From: Streptomyces sp. NBRC 110035
GTDB lineage: Bacteria > Actinomycetota > Actinomycetes > Streptomycetales > Streptomycetaceae
NCBI RefSeq assembly: GCF_000829695.1
Contig: NZ_BBNN01000030.1
Location: 75,904-139,903, forward strand
Length of the DNA: 64,000 bases
Reading direction: 5' to 3'
A program made the translations under genes and the position numbers. Below, one piece after another: positions 23,197-31,071 of the stretch. The notes beneath the pieces were generated by a model, which saw nothing but the letters and a program-made list of their open reading frames with translations, searched no databases and had not been told where the DNA came from. Position 1 is the first letter of the stretch, and each line of letters starts with the position of its first letter.

Positions 23197-24267
23197 ATGG
23201 CAGGACCTGCGGACCCGCCCGGAGGGCCACCCGAGGGGGCCCCCGGAGGCGGCGAGGACGAGTACCGGTCCGTCGTCTTCGACGAGACCTTCGTCCGTGC
23301 TGCCCGCCTCCAGGAGTTCTCCGCCCGGGAACGCATCACCGACCACACCCCCGCCGTACGCCGCCGGCCGCCCCGGCACCGGGTCCTGTCCCGGCAGGCG
23401 CTGGTCCTCGTGGTGCTGATCGCCGTGGCCTTCGGCACCGCCGTCTACATGGGCGTACGGCATCCCTACCGGACGCCCGCGGTCCGGGCGGCCGCCGAGC
23501 CGCTGCGCATGACCGTGATCCCGCTCGCCCCCGAGGGCAAGGTGCCCGGCACCACTGATTTCGAACACCTGTACGACAGCAGTCCGGCGGCGCAGTTCCG
23601 CATCGGCGCCGAGGGAGTGACGCTCCCGGCGTCCCGGAACACCGCGCACTTCTCGGACGGACAGGTCGTGACGGCGCTGCTCACCGCGAAGGACTACATC
23701 GTCCGGTCCGCGCTCGACCCCGAGGTGCTGACCGGAGGGGAGACCCGCGCCGTACGCATCCTGCTCGACGCCGACCAGCAGGGCCAGTTCGACCGGAGCT
23801 TCAGGCGGCCGGCCCCCGACGGACGGCACTCGCCCACCGGATGGCTCGTCCGCTTCGACCCCTCCCGCGCGGAGCTGGCCGACCGCAGGATCCGGGTCCA
23901 GGGCACCCTGCGGGCGTCCGAGGCCGACTCCGGCATCCTCGAGGTCACCGCGGACCACACCTCGGTGTACGCGCTGCGGCCGGCCGGCGCGGACCCGGGG
24001 GCCCGGGTGTCGCTCTTCACCGTCCGGCGCGAGCTGCACTTCCGCTTCGACCGCGAGGACCTGCGCCTGCACCAGGCACAGCTCGTCGCCTCCCACGTCC
24101 AGGCCGGCCCGCTCTCCTGCGCCGAGGACTCCGCGGGCCATCTGCGTCCCCTGCTGGCGGGCGGCACGGCCGAGGAGGGCGGCCCCGCCGGCACCGACCC
24201 GTACGCCACGGGCGGCACCCGGGCCCTGTGCGGCTCGCTGGCGGCGGGGGCCCAGCCCACGGTGTGA
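23197..24267 (+). CDS. Membrane-anchored protein with SVVFDE motif and large external domain
   Basis: A 356-aa protein of unknown function. A Gly/Pro-rich start leads to the motif EYRSVVFDETFVRAARLQEFSARERI, shared with the preceding gene. A basic stretch and one transmembrane helix follow at about 68-90 (ALVLVVLIAVAFGTAVYMGV), then a ~265-residue extracytoplasmic region. That region is predicted mixed alpha/beta (VVTALLTAKDYIVRSALDPEVLTGG, RIQVQGTLRA-like strands). Two cysteines near the end may form a disulfide. A role in envelope biology is plausible from topology only. Confidence 0.75.
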   Translation: MAGPADPPGGPPEGAPGGGEDEYRSVVFDETFVRAARLQEFSARERITDHTPAVRRRPPRHRVLSRQALVLVVLIAVAFGTAVYMGVRHPYRTPAVRAAAEPLRMTVIPLAPEGKVPGTTDFEHLYDSSPAAQFRIGAEGVTLPASRNTAHFSDGQVVTALLTAKDYIVRSALDPEVLTGGETRAVRILLDADQQGQFDRSFRRPAPDGRHSPTGWLVRFDPSRAELADRRIRVQGTLRASEADSGILEVTADHTSVYALRPAGADPGARVSLFTVRRELHFRFDREDLRLHQAQLVASHVQAGPLSCAEDSAGHLRPLLAGGTAEEGGPAGTDPYATGGTRALCGSLAAGAQPTV

Positions 24268-24302
24268 CGCGCCCGGACGCGGACGCCCGTGGTGCCCGTG
24301 CC

Positions 24303-25463
24303 TCAGGAACCGTCGCGCGGCGGCCGGTCGTCCCCGGTGCCCGGGTCCGAGGAGGTACCCGGCTCCCGCGGGCCCCCCTCGGCCCCCCGGGAACCACCCG
24401 GGCCCTGGGCGGACCCGGGTCCCGAGGACGTGAAGCCGCCGAAGCCGCGACGGACCCGGCCGCCCAGGTCCCCGGCACCGCCCGCGATGTCGCTGACCAG
24501 CTTCATCAGCGGGTCCCTGGAGTTCTTCACATCACCGGCGTAACTGGTCGCGGAGTCGCGCCAGGAGTCCCGTACCGAGGCGTCCTTGTCCTCGTCGCGG
24601 CGCGGGTAGTGGCCGTCCATGACCCGCTGGTGGTCGCGGCTCTCCGCCCACTTCTTCAGCTCTGCGGCCCGGACGGTGGTGAACGGGTGGGAGCGGGGCA
24701 GCACGTTGAGGATCTTCAGCACGGAGTCGCGCAGGTCGCCCCCGGCGTCGTACTCCTCGGCCTGCTCCAGGAATGCGTCGACGTTCATCTCGTGCAGGTG
24801 GTTGCCACCGGCGATCTTCATCAGACCGCGCATCGAGGCCTGGAGGTCCTGGCCGACCAGCAGCCCCGCCCGGTCCGCGGACAGCTCCGACTTGCGGAAC
24901 CACTCGCGCAGCGCCGTCACGATCGCCATGACCGCGACGCTGCCCAGCGGGATCCACGCCACCCGCACCGCGAGGGACGTCAGGAACAGCAGGATGGTCC
25001 GGTACACCGAGTGACCGGACAGCGCGTGCCCGACCTCGTGCCCGACGACGGCCCGCATCTCCTCCTCGTCGAGCAGCTCGACCAGACCCGTGGTGACCAC
25101 GATGATCGGCTCGTCCAGGCCGATGCACATCGCGTTCGGCGTCGGGTCCTGGTTCACGTACATCGGCGGGACCTTCTCCAGGTCCAGGATGTAGCAGGCT
25201 TCCCGCAGCATGACGTTGAGGTGCGCGAACTGGCGTTCCGAGACGCGCACCGAGTCGGACAGGAAGAGCAGCCGCAGGCTGCGCTCGGGCAGCAGACCGC
25301 TCAGGGCCTTGAAGACCGTGTCGAAACCGGTCAGCTTGCGCAGCGCCACCAGGGCGGAGCGGTCGGCGGGGTGTTCGTACGCACGCGAGGAGATTCCGGG
25401 GAAACGCCTGCGCTGCCTGCTCGGCACCTTCTCGTGCCCGTTGTGCTGATGGCCGTCGGACAT
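24303..25463 (-). CDS. M48-family zinc metallopeptidase
   Basis: A 386-aa HtpX/Ste24-like protease. The zinc motif is His142-Glu143-x-x-His146 in VVGHEVGHALSGH; the third ligand is probably Glu193 in SELSADRAG. Hydrophobic segments follow the HExxH (about 154-185), so it is an integral membrane protease, probably for membrane-protein quality control. The C-terminal ~75 residues are Gly/Pro/Ser-rich and disordered. The start is ATG 25463: the longer frame adds unconserved residues. It is convergent with the preceding gene, with a 35-nt gap. Confidence 0.9.
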   Translation of the reverse strand: MSDGHQHNGHEKVPSRQRRRFPGISSRAYEHPADRSALVALRKLTGFDTVFKALSGLLPERSLRLLFLSDSVRVSERQFAHLNVMLREACYILDLEKVPPMYVNQDPTPNAMCIGLDEPIIVVTTGLVELLDEEEMRAVVGHEVGHALSGHSVYRTILLFLTSLAVRVAWIPLGSVAVMAIVTALREWFRKSELSADRAGLLVGQDLQASMRGLMKIAGGNHLHEMNVDAFLEQAEEYDAGGDLRDSVLKILNVLPRSHPFTTVRAAELKKWAESRDHQRVMDGHYPRRDEDKDASVRDSWRDSATSYAGDVKNSRDPLMKLVSDIAGGAGDLGGRVRRGFGGFTSSGPGSAQGPGGSRGAEGGPREPGTSSDPGTGDDRPPRDGS

Positions 25464-25860
25464 GTGTCCCCCATGTGCGTCTGTGTGACCTTCGCGGTCC
25501 GTTGCGACCTGCGCGGTTGCCAGTACGGTCCCTCGGCGGTCCTCTGTTCCTTCCTTCACCCGCCCCGGGCGAAGCCCAGCCTAGGCGGAGAAGGCGTGGA
25601 CCGGCAGACCGGTGGAGCGCAGGAGCGGCACGGCCGGGAGACCGCGCGTGGAGCACGGTCACCGAGCCGCCCGGCTCCCCGGGAAGGACGACCAGGACCG
25701 CCGGATGGTTGCCTGAGCCGGCCGGTCCCGGCCGCCCGGGAAGACCGGGCGGACGGGGCCGGGGCCCGCAACGGCGGAGTCGGAGTGATCGGCGGGAAGG
25801 CGCCCGCATACGATGAGCCGACGTCCTTGTCCCGCCCACACGCGATAGGTACTGCCGAAG
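25464..25860. other. 397-bp intergenic region
   Basis: No convincing gene is seen. The region lies between the divergent M48 protease and the 54-aa membrane protein and must hold both promoters. TACGAT at 25809 is a possible -10 for the rightward gene. Several GC-rich inverted stretches are present, but none is clearly a terminator. Confidence 0.5.
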
Positions 25861-26025
25861 ATGAGCTTCCCCAGCACCGCTGCCCAGTTGGTCACCCTCG
25901 CCGCCGAGGGCGGAGAGCACAGTGGCAACCACGAGAGTCTCAACCCCTACTTCGTGGGCGCCTGCGTCCTGGCCGCCCTGATGCTCCTGCTGTGGATCAC
26001 GACCCGCTTCAACCGCGACCGGTAG
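25861..26025 (+). CDS. Small membrane protein (54 aa)
   Basis: A 54-aa protein beginning MSFPSTAAQLVTLAAEGGEH. The second half is one transmembrane helix (FVGACVLAALMLLLWITTRF) followed by the positively charged end NRDR, so the C-terminus is probably cytoplasmic. It lies 82 nt before nadD. I recall a similar short protein upstream of nadD in other streptomycetes; the function is unknown. Confidence 0.75.
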   Translation: MSFPSTAAQLVTLAAEGGEHSGNHESLNPYFVGACVLAALMLLLWITTRFNRDR

Positions 26026-26093
26026 ATTCCCGGGGCCTGTTGGGGGTGTGGCCGGAGGTGTACCTGGCGGCCGGACCGTTCAGGAAGGGCCGG

Positions 26094-26099
26094 TAGGGT
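26094..26099 (+). promoter_or_regulatory. nadD -10 element
   Basis: TAGGGT lies 8 nt before ATG 26108, consistent with a leaderless transcript. A second ATG at 26123 has GGAG 8 nt upstream and could be used by longer mRNAs. Confidence 0.5.
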
Positions 26100-26107
26100 C
26101 TGCTCGC

Positions 26108-26872
26108 ATGGGAGAGCAGGACATGCCTACCGGTCCGGCGAGGGGCGCGGCCGGGGAACCGGCCGGGGCCGCGGTCACGACCGGGGCCGGAGCCGAGGAC
26201 ACGGGCGGACGGCCGGCGGGCGCCCCCGGGCGCCGTCCGGCGCCGAGCCGCGCCGACGGACCGGGCGGCGTCCCGCCGCGGCCGGGCAAGCGCCGCCTCG
26301 GCGTCATGGGCGGCACCTTCGACCCGATCCACCACGGGCACCTGGTGGCGGCCAGCGAGGTCGCCGCGCGGTTCCACCTCGACGAGGTGGTCTTCGTCCC
26401 CACCGGGCAGCCGTGGCAGAAGAGCCACCGGGTGGTCTCCGCGGCCGAGGACCGCTACCTGATGACGGTCGTCGCGACCGTCGAGAACCCGCAGTTCTCG
26501 GTGAGCCGGATCGACATCGACCGCGGCGGGCCCACCTACACCGTGGACACCCTGCGCGACCTGCGCGCGCTCAACCCCGACACGGACCTGTTCTTCATCA
26601 CCGGCGCCGACGCCCTCGCGCAGATCCTCACCTGGCGGGACAGCGAGGAACTGTTCTCCCTGGCGCACTTCGTGGGCGTCACCAGGCCCGGCCATCATCT
26701 GACCGACGCGGGTCTGCCCGAGGGGGGCGTCTCGCTCGTCGAGGTTCCCGCCCTGGCCATTTCCTCGACGGACTGCCGTGCGAGAGTCGCCAAGGGAGAT
26801 CCCGTCTGGTACCTGGTGCCGGACGGGGTCGTGCGCTACATCGCCAAGCGCGAGCTGTACCGCGGCGAGTGA
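26108..26872 (+). CDS. nadD: Nicotinate-nucleotide adenylyltransferase
   Basis: Adenylation of nicotinate mononucleotide in NAD synthesis. LGVMGGTFDPIHHGHLVAA is the nucleotidyltransferase GGTFDPxHxGH signature and ISSTDCRARV the conserved ISST motif. The 254-aa protein has an extra Gly/Ala/Pro-rich N-terminal extension of about 60 residues before the catalytic fold, common in Streptomyces. Starts at 26108 or 26123 are both possible. The LytR_C gene follows after 16 nt. Confidence 0.95.
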   Translation: MGEQDMPTGPARGAAGEPAGAAVTTGAGAEDTGGRPAGAPGRRPAPSRADGPGGVPPRPGKRRLGVMGGTFDPIHHGHLVAASEVAARFHLDEVVFVPTGQPWQKSHRVVSAAEDRYLMTVVATVENPQFSVSRIDIDRGGPTYTVDTLRDLRALNPDTDLFFITGADALAQILTWRDSEELFSLAHFVGVTRPGHHLTDAGLPEGGVSLVEVPALAISSTDCRARVAKGDPVWYLVPDGVVRYIAKRELYRGE

Positions 26873-26888
26873 GCGGAGAGGGGCACCG

Positions 26889-28781
26889 GTGAACGACCGA
26901 TACGACGCGGGACACGGCGACGCAGGGGACGACCCGTACGGGCTCGTGGGCTACGACGAGTACGGCCGGCCCGTCTACCGCCAGGCCGGCCCCCAGGCAC
27001 CGGGCCGGCCCGCCCAGGAGGCCCCGCAGCAGCCGTACGACCCGTACCGTCAGCAGGACCAGTACGGACAGGACCAGTACGGGCAGGACCACGGGCAGCA
27101 GCAGGGCCACGGCGGCGGTTACGGCTACGACCCGTACGCCACCGGCGGCCCGCAGCAGGCCCCGCAGCCGTACGACCCCTACGGGGCCGGGACGGGTACC
27201 GGGCAGCAGCCGCAGACGTCCTCCTACGACCCCTACGGGACCCAGGGCGGCTACGACACCTCCCAGGGCGCCGGGACGACCACCCCGTACGACTCCTACG
27301 GCGATTCGTACGGCGCCCCCCACGGCGACTCCCACGGGCAGACCGCGCAGGGCGGCACCGGGCAGCAGCCCCGGGCCGGGCAGACCGCGCACATCCCGCA
27401 GCAGCCCGGCCCGGCCGACGACACGACCGGCCCCCACGGCCCCCACGGCCCCCACGGCCACGACGACCGTGAGGACCACCCGGCCACCGACTCCGAGGTG
27501 CCCGAACGGGAGTACCGCACGGAGCAGTTCGCCTTCGTCGAGGAACCGGACGACGACTCCGAGGACGTCATCGACTGGCTGCAGTTCACCGAGAACCGCA
27601 CCGAGCGCCGCGAGGAGGCCAAGCGCCGCGCCCGCAGCCGGATCGTCGCCCTGGTCGTGGTCCTCGCCCTGGTCGCCGGCGGCGGCGTCGGCTACCTCTG
27701 GTACGCCGGGAAGCTCCCCGGCCTCTCCGGCTCCGGCGCCGGCACGGGCAGCACGACGGCCGCGGGCGCCCAGAAGCGGGACGTCATCGTCGTCCACCTG
27801 CACGACACCAAGGAGGGCGGCACCGCCACCGCCCTGCTCGTCGACAACACCACCACCAAGCAGGGCAGCACCGTCCTGCTGCCCAACTCCCTCGCCCTCT
27901 CCGCCGACGACGGCACCACCACCACGCTCGCCAAGTCGGTCGAGGACGACGGCTCCGGCGGTACCCGGAGCGCCCTCGACACGGTCCTCGGCACCGACAT
28001 CGAGGGCACCTGGCGGCTGGACACGCCCTACCTGCAGAACCTCGTCGACCTGGTCGGCAACATCGACATCGACACCGACGCCGACGTGCCCGACCCGGAC
28101 GCCGAGAAGAAGGGCGAGGCCCCCCTCGTCAAGAAGGGGAAGAGCCAGACCCTCACCGGGAAGATGGCCGTCGCCTACGCCACCCACCGCGCCTCCGGCG
28201 AGGCACAGAACGCCCAGCTGGAGCGGTTCGGGCAGGTCATGCAGGGCGTACTGCGGAAGATGACGTCCGACGCGGGCGCCGCGACGACCACCATCCAGAC
28301 CCTGGGGCAGATCATCGAGCCGCCCCTGACCGACAAGGACCTCGGCTCCTTCCTCGCCCGGCTCGCCGACCTGGCCAAGGGCGGTGACCACAGCACCGCG
28401 CTGCTGCCGGTCGAGGAGGACGGCACACTCACGGCGGAGACGGGCGACAGCGTGGTCGAGGAGGTGCTCGGCGGCACCGCGAAGAGCCCCGACAAGGACG
28501 CCGCCGTCAGTGTCTCGGTGCGCAACGCCACCGGCGTCGAGGACAACACCGAGAAGGCCCGGGTCGTCCTCCTCAACGGCGGCTTCACCTTCCTGAAGGG
28601 CGGTACGGCCGCCGCGGCGGCGTCCTCCGAGGTCGTCTACGCGGACGACGCCGACAAGGAGAACGCCTCCGAGGTCGCCAAGACCCTCGGACTGCCCACC
28701 GGGTCCGTCACCCAGGGCGAGGTCTCCGGGAACGCCAGGGTCTCGGTGGTCCTGGGCCAGGACTACGAGCCGGGCACCTGA
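26889..28781 (+). CDS. Membrane protein with degenerate LCP-like domain and LytR_C domain
   Basis: A 630-aa protein. Residues 1-~240 are a cytoplasmic low-complexity region with repeated YDPY/YGQDQYG units, then one transmembrane helix (about 250-272) and an external part. QKRDVIVVHLHDTKE, TVLGTDIEGTWRLDTPYLQNLVDLVGNIDID and LTGKMAVAYATHR follow the layout of LytR-CpsA-Psr domains, but the Arg residues that bind the polyprenyl phosphate (as in RSDTMM and GDFGRxxRQ) are absent or changed. A LytR_C domain ends the protein (AAVSVSVRNATGVEDNTEKARVVL onward). It may therefore be a non-catalytic envelope factor. GTG 26889 is the start. Confidence 0.75.
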   Translation: MNDRYDAGHGDAGDDPYGLVGYDEYGRPVYRQAGPQAPGRPAQEAPQQPYDPYRQQDQYGQDQYGQDHGQQQGHGGGYGYDPYATGGPQQAPQPYDPYGAGTGTGQQPQTSSYDPYGTQGGYDTSQGAGTTTPYDSYGDSYGAPHGDSHGQTAQGGTGQQPRAGQTAHIPQQPGPADDTTGPHGPHGPHGHDDREDHPATDSEVPEREYRTEQFAFVEEPDDDSEDVIDWLQFTENRTERREEAKRRARSRIVALVVVLALVAGGGVGYLWYAGKLPGLSGSGAGTGSTTAAGAQKRDVIVVHLHDTKEGGTATALLVDNTTTKQGSTVLLPNSLALSADDGTTTTLAKSVEDDGSGGTRSALDTVLGTDIEGTWRLDTPYLQNLVDLVGNIDIDTDADVPDPDAEKKGEAPLVKKGKSQTLTGKMAVAYATHRASGEAQNAQLERFGQVMQGVLRKMTSDAGAATTTIQTLGQIIEPPLTDKDLGSFLARLADLAKGGDHSTALLPVEEDGTLTAETGDSVVEEVLGGTAKSPDKDAAVSVSVRNATGVEDNTEKARVVLLNGGFTFLKGGTAAAAASSEVVYADDADKENASEVAKTLGLPTGSVTQGEVSGNARVSVVLGQDYEPGT

Positions 28782-28818
28782 CCGGACCGCGGCACGGCAC
28801 CGGCCGGGACACCCCGCA

Positions 28819-28846
28819 CGGAGCACCCCCGGCCGGGGGTGCTCCG
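28819..28846 (+). terminator. Palindromic terminator before rsfS
   Basis: A perfect 28-nt dyad centred at 28832/28833 (CGGAGCACCCCC and its complement) with no loop bases in excess. It lies 37 nt after the LytR_C gene and ends 71 nt before rsfS. Confidence 0.7.
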
Positions 28847-28917
28847 GAACGCGTGGGGCGCGCCCGGCGGTCCGTGAGACCCTTGAAGGCAAACGACCGC
28901 CGAGCGAAAGCCTTGTA

Positions 28918-29364
28918 GTGACCGCAACCGACCGTTCCATCGAGCTCGTCCAGGCCGCCGCCCAGGCCGCGGCCGACAAGCTCGCGCACGACATCGTCGC
29001 CTACGACGTCAGTGACGTGCTGTCCATCACCGACGCCTTCCTGCTGGCCTCCGCGCCCAACGACCGTCAGGTCAAGTCGATCGTCGACGAGATCGAGGAG
29101 CGGCTCAGCAAGGAGCTCGACGCCAAGCCGGTCCGCCGCGAGGGCGACCGCGAGGCCCGCTGGGTGCTCCTTGACTACGTCGACATCGTCGTCCACGTCC
29201 AGCACAGCGAGGAGCGCGTCTTCTACGCCCTCGAGCGGCTGTGGAAGGACTGCCCCGAGCTGGAGCTGCCCGAGGACGCCGTGGCCACCCGCGGCAAGGC
29301 CGCCGAGCACGCCCGGCAGAAGGAGGCCGAGGAGGCCGCGGAGCCGGGTGGTGGGTGGCGGTGA
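28918..29364 (+). CDS. rsfS: Ribosomal silencing factor RsfS
   Basis: A 148-aa protein of the RsfS/Iojap family, which binds L14 of the large subunit and blocks subunit joining when nutrients are scarce. Diagnostic are DIVAYDVSDVLSITDAFLLASAPNDRQVKSIVDEIEE and WVLLDYVDIVVHVQHSEERVFYALERLW. A Glu/Ala-rich tail follows. GTG 28918 is the start, with a weak ribosome site. The stop overlaps the next gene, so the two are translationally coupled. Confidence 0.95.
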   Translation: MTATDRSIELVQAAAQAAADKLAHDIVAYDVSDVLSITDAFLLASAPNDRQVKSIVDEIEERLSKELDAKPVRREGDREARWVLLDYVDIVVHVQHSEERVFYALERLWKDCPELELPEDAVATRGKAAEHARQKEAEEAAEPGGGWR

Positions 29365-30032
29365 GCCCCACCGGTGAGGTGTCCGGCCCCGGCGGAGGCC
29401 GGGGCCGCCGCGTCATCCTGTGGCGGCACGGCCAGACCTCCTGGAACGTGGAGCGCCGCTTCCAGGGCAGCACCGACGTGGAACTGACCGACACCGGCGT
29501 CGCCCAGGCCCGCCGGGCCGCCCGCCTCCTGGCCGGCCTCAAGCCCGACGCGATCATCGCCTCCGACCTGAAGCGGGCCGCGCACACCGCCGCGGAACTC
29601 GCCGCGCTCACCGGTCTGGAGCCGGTCCACGACGAGGCCCTGCGGGAGACCTACGCGGGCGTCTGGCAGGGCCTGACGCACGACGAGATCATCGCCAGGC
29701 ACGGCGACGAGTACACCGCCTGGAAGCGCGGCGAGCCGGTGCGCAGGGGCGGTGGCGAACTGGAGACCGAGGTCGCCGACCGCGCCGCTCCGGTGGTGCT
29801 CCGGCACCTCGACAAACTCCCGGACGACGGCACGCTCGTGGTGGTCAGCCACGGCGGCACGATCCGCACCACCATCGGCCGGCTGATCGGGCTCGACCCG
29901 CGCAGCTGGGAGAGCCTCGGAGGGCTCACCAACTGCTGCTGGTCCGTCCTCGGCGAGGGCGCCCGTGGCTGGCGGCTGCTCGAGCACAACGCCGGCACCC
30001 TGCCGGAACCGGTGCTCGGCGACGACGACTGA
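29355..30032 (+). CDS. Histidine phosphatase (phosphoglycerate-mutase-like)
   Basis: A 225-aa branch-1 histidine phosphatase. RRVILWRHGQTSWNVERRFQG has the phosphorylated His in RHG, SDLKRAAHTA gives the second active-site Arg, ETYAGVWQG is typical, and VVVSHGGTIRTT carries the other His. The substrate cannot be read from sequence. GTG 29355 and GTG 29361 (4-nt GTGA overlap with the rsfS stop) are both possible; either way it is coupled to rsfS. Confidence 0.88.
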   Translation: MAVSPTGEVSGPGGGRGRRVILWRHGQTSWNVERRFQGSTDVELTDTGVAQARRAARLLAGLKPDAIIASDLKRAAHTAAELAALTGLEPVHDEALRETYAGVWQGLTHDEIIARHGDEYTAWKRGEPVRRGGGELETEVADRAAPVVLRHLDKLPDDGTLVVVSHGGTIRTTIGRLIGLDPRSWESLGGLTNCCWSVLGEGARGWRLLEHNAGTLPEPVLGDDD

Positions 30033-30074
30033 CCTCCCCCCGGCCGCGGTCCGGGGCCCGGTCCGGGGCCGGAT

Positions 30075-30104
30075 TTCACTTTCCGGCAGGCCGCAGGCTA
30101 AAGT
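30075..30104 (+). promoter_or_regulatory. tRNA-Ala (first copy) promoter
   Basis: TTCACT (30075-30080) and TAAAGT (30099-30104) with an 18-nt spacer. The start of transcription would lie about 30 nt before the mature tRNA. Confidence 0.55.
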
Positions 30105-30139
30105 TCTTCTTGTTCGCCCGCCGAGCGGGAAGAACACTC

Positions 30140-30212
30140 GGGGCTATAGCTCAGTTGGTAGAGCGCCTGCATGGCATGCAGGAGGTCAGGAGTTCAATTC
30201 TCCTTAGCTCCA
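30140..30212 (+). tRNA. tRNA-Ala (GGC), first copy
   Basis: A 73-nt cloverleaf: acceptor GGGGCTA with TAGCTCC (one G-T pair), D-arm GCTC-AGTTGGTA-GAGC, anticodon stem CCTGC/GCAGG with loop ATGGCAT and hence anticodon GGC, T-arm AGGAG-TTCAATT-CTCCT, discriminator A. CCA is not encoded. Identical in all 73 bases to the copy at 30879. Confidence 0.97.
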
Positions 30213-30231
30213 CACGTCACATGACGAAGAG

Positions 30232-30259
30232 CCCGTCCTCACCGCGAGGGCGGGTTTTT
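30232..30259 (+). terminator. Terminator after first tRNA-Ala
   Basis: CCCGTCCTC (30232-30240) pairs with GAGGGCGGG (30246-30254) with one wobble and a 5-nt loop. TTTTT follows, a canonical intrinsic terminator. Confidence 0.9.
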
Positions 30260-30541
30260 CGTTGTTCCCGGTTGAGCAGGAAGCGGTCGGCAGGCGTATG
30301 CCTCCACGAGGTGGCCAGGCCGTGTCCCTACCGGTACCCCGGCGTCGCTGACCGTACTGGTCCGGCCGTGGCAGAATCAAACGACCGGAAGGGGGCGCGG
30401 CCCGACGGGAGGGAGTTGTTGATGCCTGCGAGCATCCACGGGGAGGTCGACCACCTCTTCGGCGGGGTGTTGACACGACGGACCTCTGCCCGCTTCCGCT
30501 GCTCCGCGTGTACGGCCTGCGGCCGCAGCCGGAGCTGAGCG

Positions 30542-30775
30542 ATGGGTGCACACAGGCGAAGGTGCGACTGGTGCGGCAGCGGGACTCCGATCGTGCGGGA
30601 CATGGAGCCGGTCAATCCCGACTACCAGTACTGGTGCGCGGAGTGCGCGCAGGCGCTGATCATAAAAGGCGACCCGATCGAGACGTACCGCGAGCTCGAA
30701 GGCGAACCGATCTACGGCCGGCTCCTCGAGGAGCACTGCACGCTCAAGCGTTTCTATTCGTTCGTGACCGCGTGA
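30542..30775 (+). CDS. Small CxxC-x27-CxxC protein
   Basis: A 77-aa protein. CDWCGSGTP near the start and YWCAECAQALIIKG in the middle give two CxxC knuckles, so a zinc ribbon is likely. A Glu/Tyr/Leu-rich part follows. No secretion signal is present. It lies alone between the two identical tRNA-Ala genes. I recall similar short zinc-ribbon proteins in streptomycetes, function unknown. A role in RNA or protein binding would be a guess. Confidence 0.8.
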   Translation: MGAHRRRCDWCGSGTPIVRDMEPVNPDYQYWCAECAQALIIKGDPIETYRELEGEPIYGRLLEEHCTLKRFYSFVTA

Positions 30776-30878
30776 CAATGCGGGCGGAACCGGGCGGAAC
30801 GGAATCGATGTGGTGTGGGGCCCGGAAGACCGTGTAATGTTGGCGTCGCCGCCGGGGCAACCGGGCGGGATGTGACCT

Positions 30879-30951
30879 GGGGCTATAGCTCAGTTGGTAG
30901 AGCGCCTGCATGGCATGCAGGAGGTCAGGAGTTCAATTCTCCTTAGCTCCA
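30879..30951 (+). tRNA. tRNA-Ala (GGC), second copy
   Basis: Identical to the first copy over the full 73 nt with the same anticodon GGC. It lies 739 nt further on. The flanks differ beyond one or two bases on the 5' side and five (CCACA) on the 3' side. A TAATGT at 30835-30840 is the best -10 candidate. Confidence 0.97.
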
Positions 30952-30958
30952 CAGCAGT

Positions 30959-30994
30959 AGAGGGCGGATCATCCGATCGGATGGTCCGCCCTCT
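30959..30994. terminator. Terminator between second tRNA-Ala and the NuoF-like gene
   Basis: A 16-bp stem (30959-30974 / 30979-30994) with one wobble pair and a GATC loop. It lies between convergent transcription units and probably serves both strands. Confidence 0.8.
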
Positions 30995-31071
30995 GCGTGT
31001 GGTCGGGTGTGCGGCCGCGTGGTTCGTGCGGCCGTGCGGGCCGCCCGGAGGGCGGCCCGCACGAAGCGGTG

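Noticed and set aside
30140..30951. Small integrative element bounded by the two tRNA-Ala genes
   Set aside because: The interval holds no integrase or excisionase, both copies are complete tRNA genes with different flanks, and the single gene inside looks like normal chromosomal sequence.
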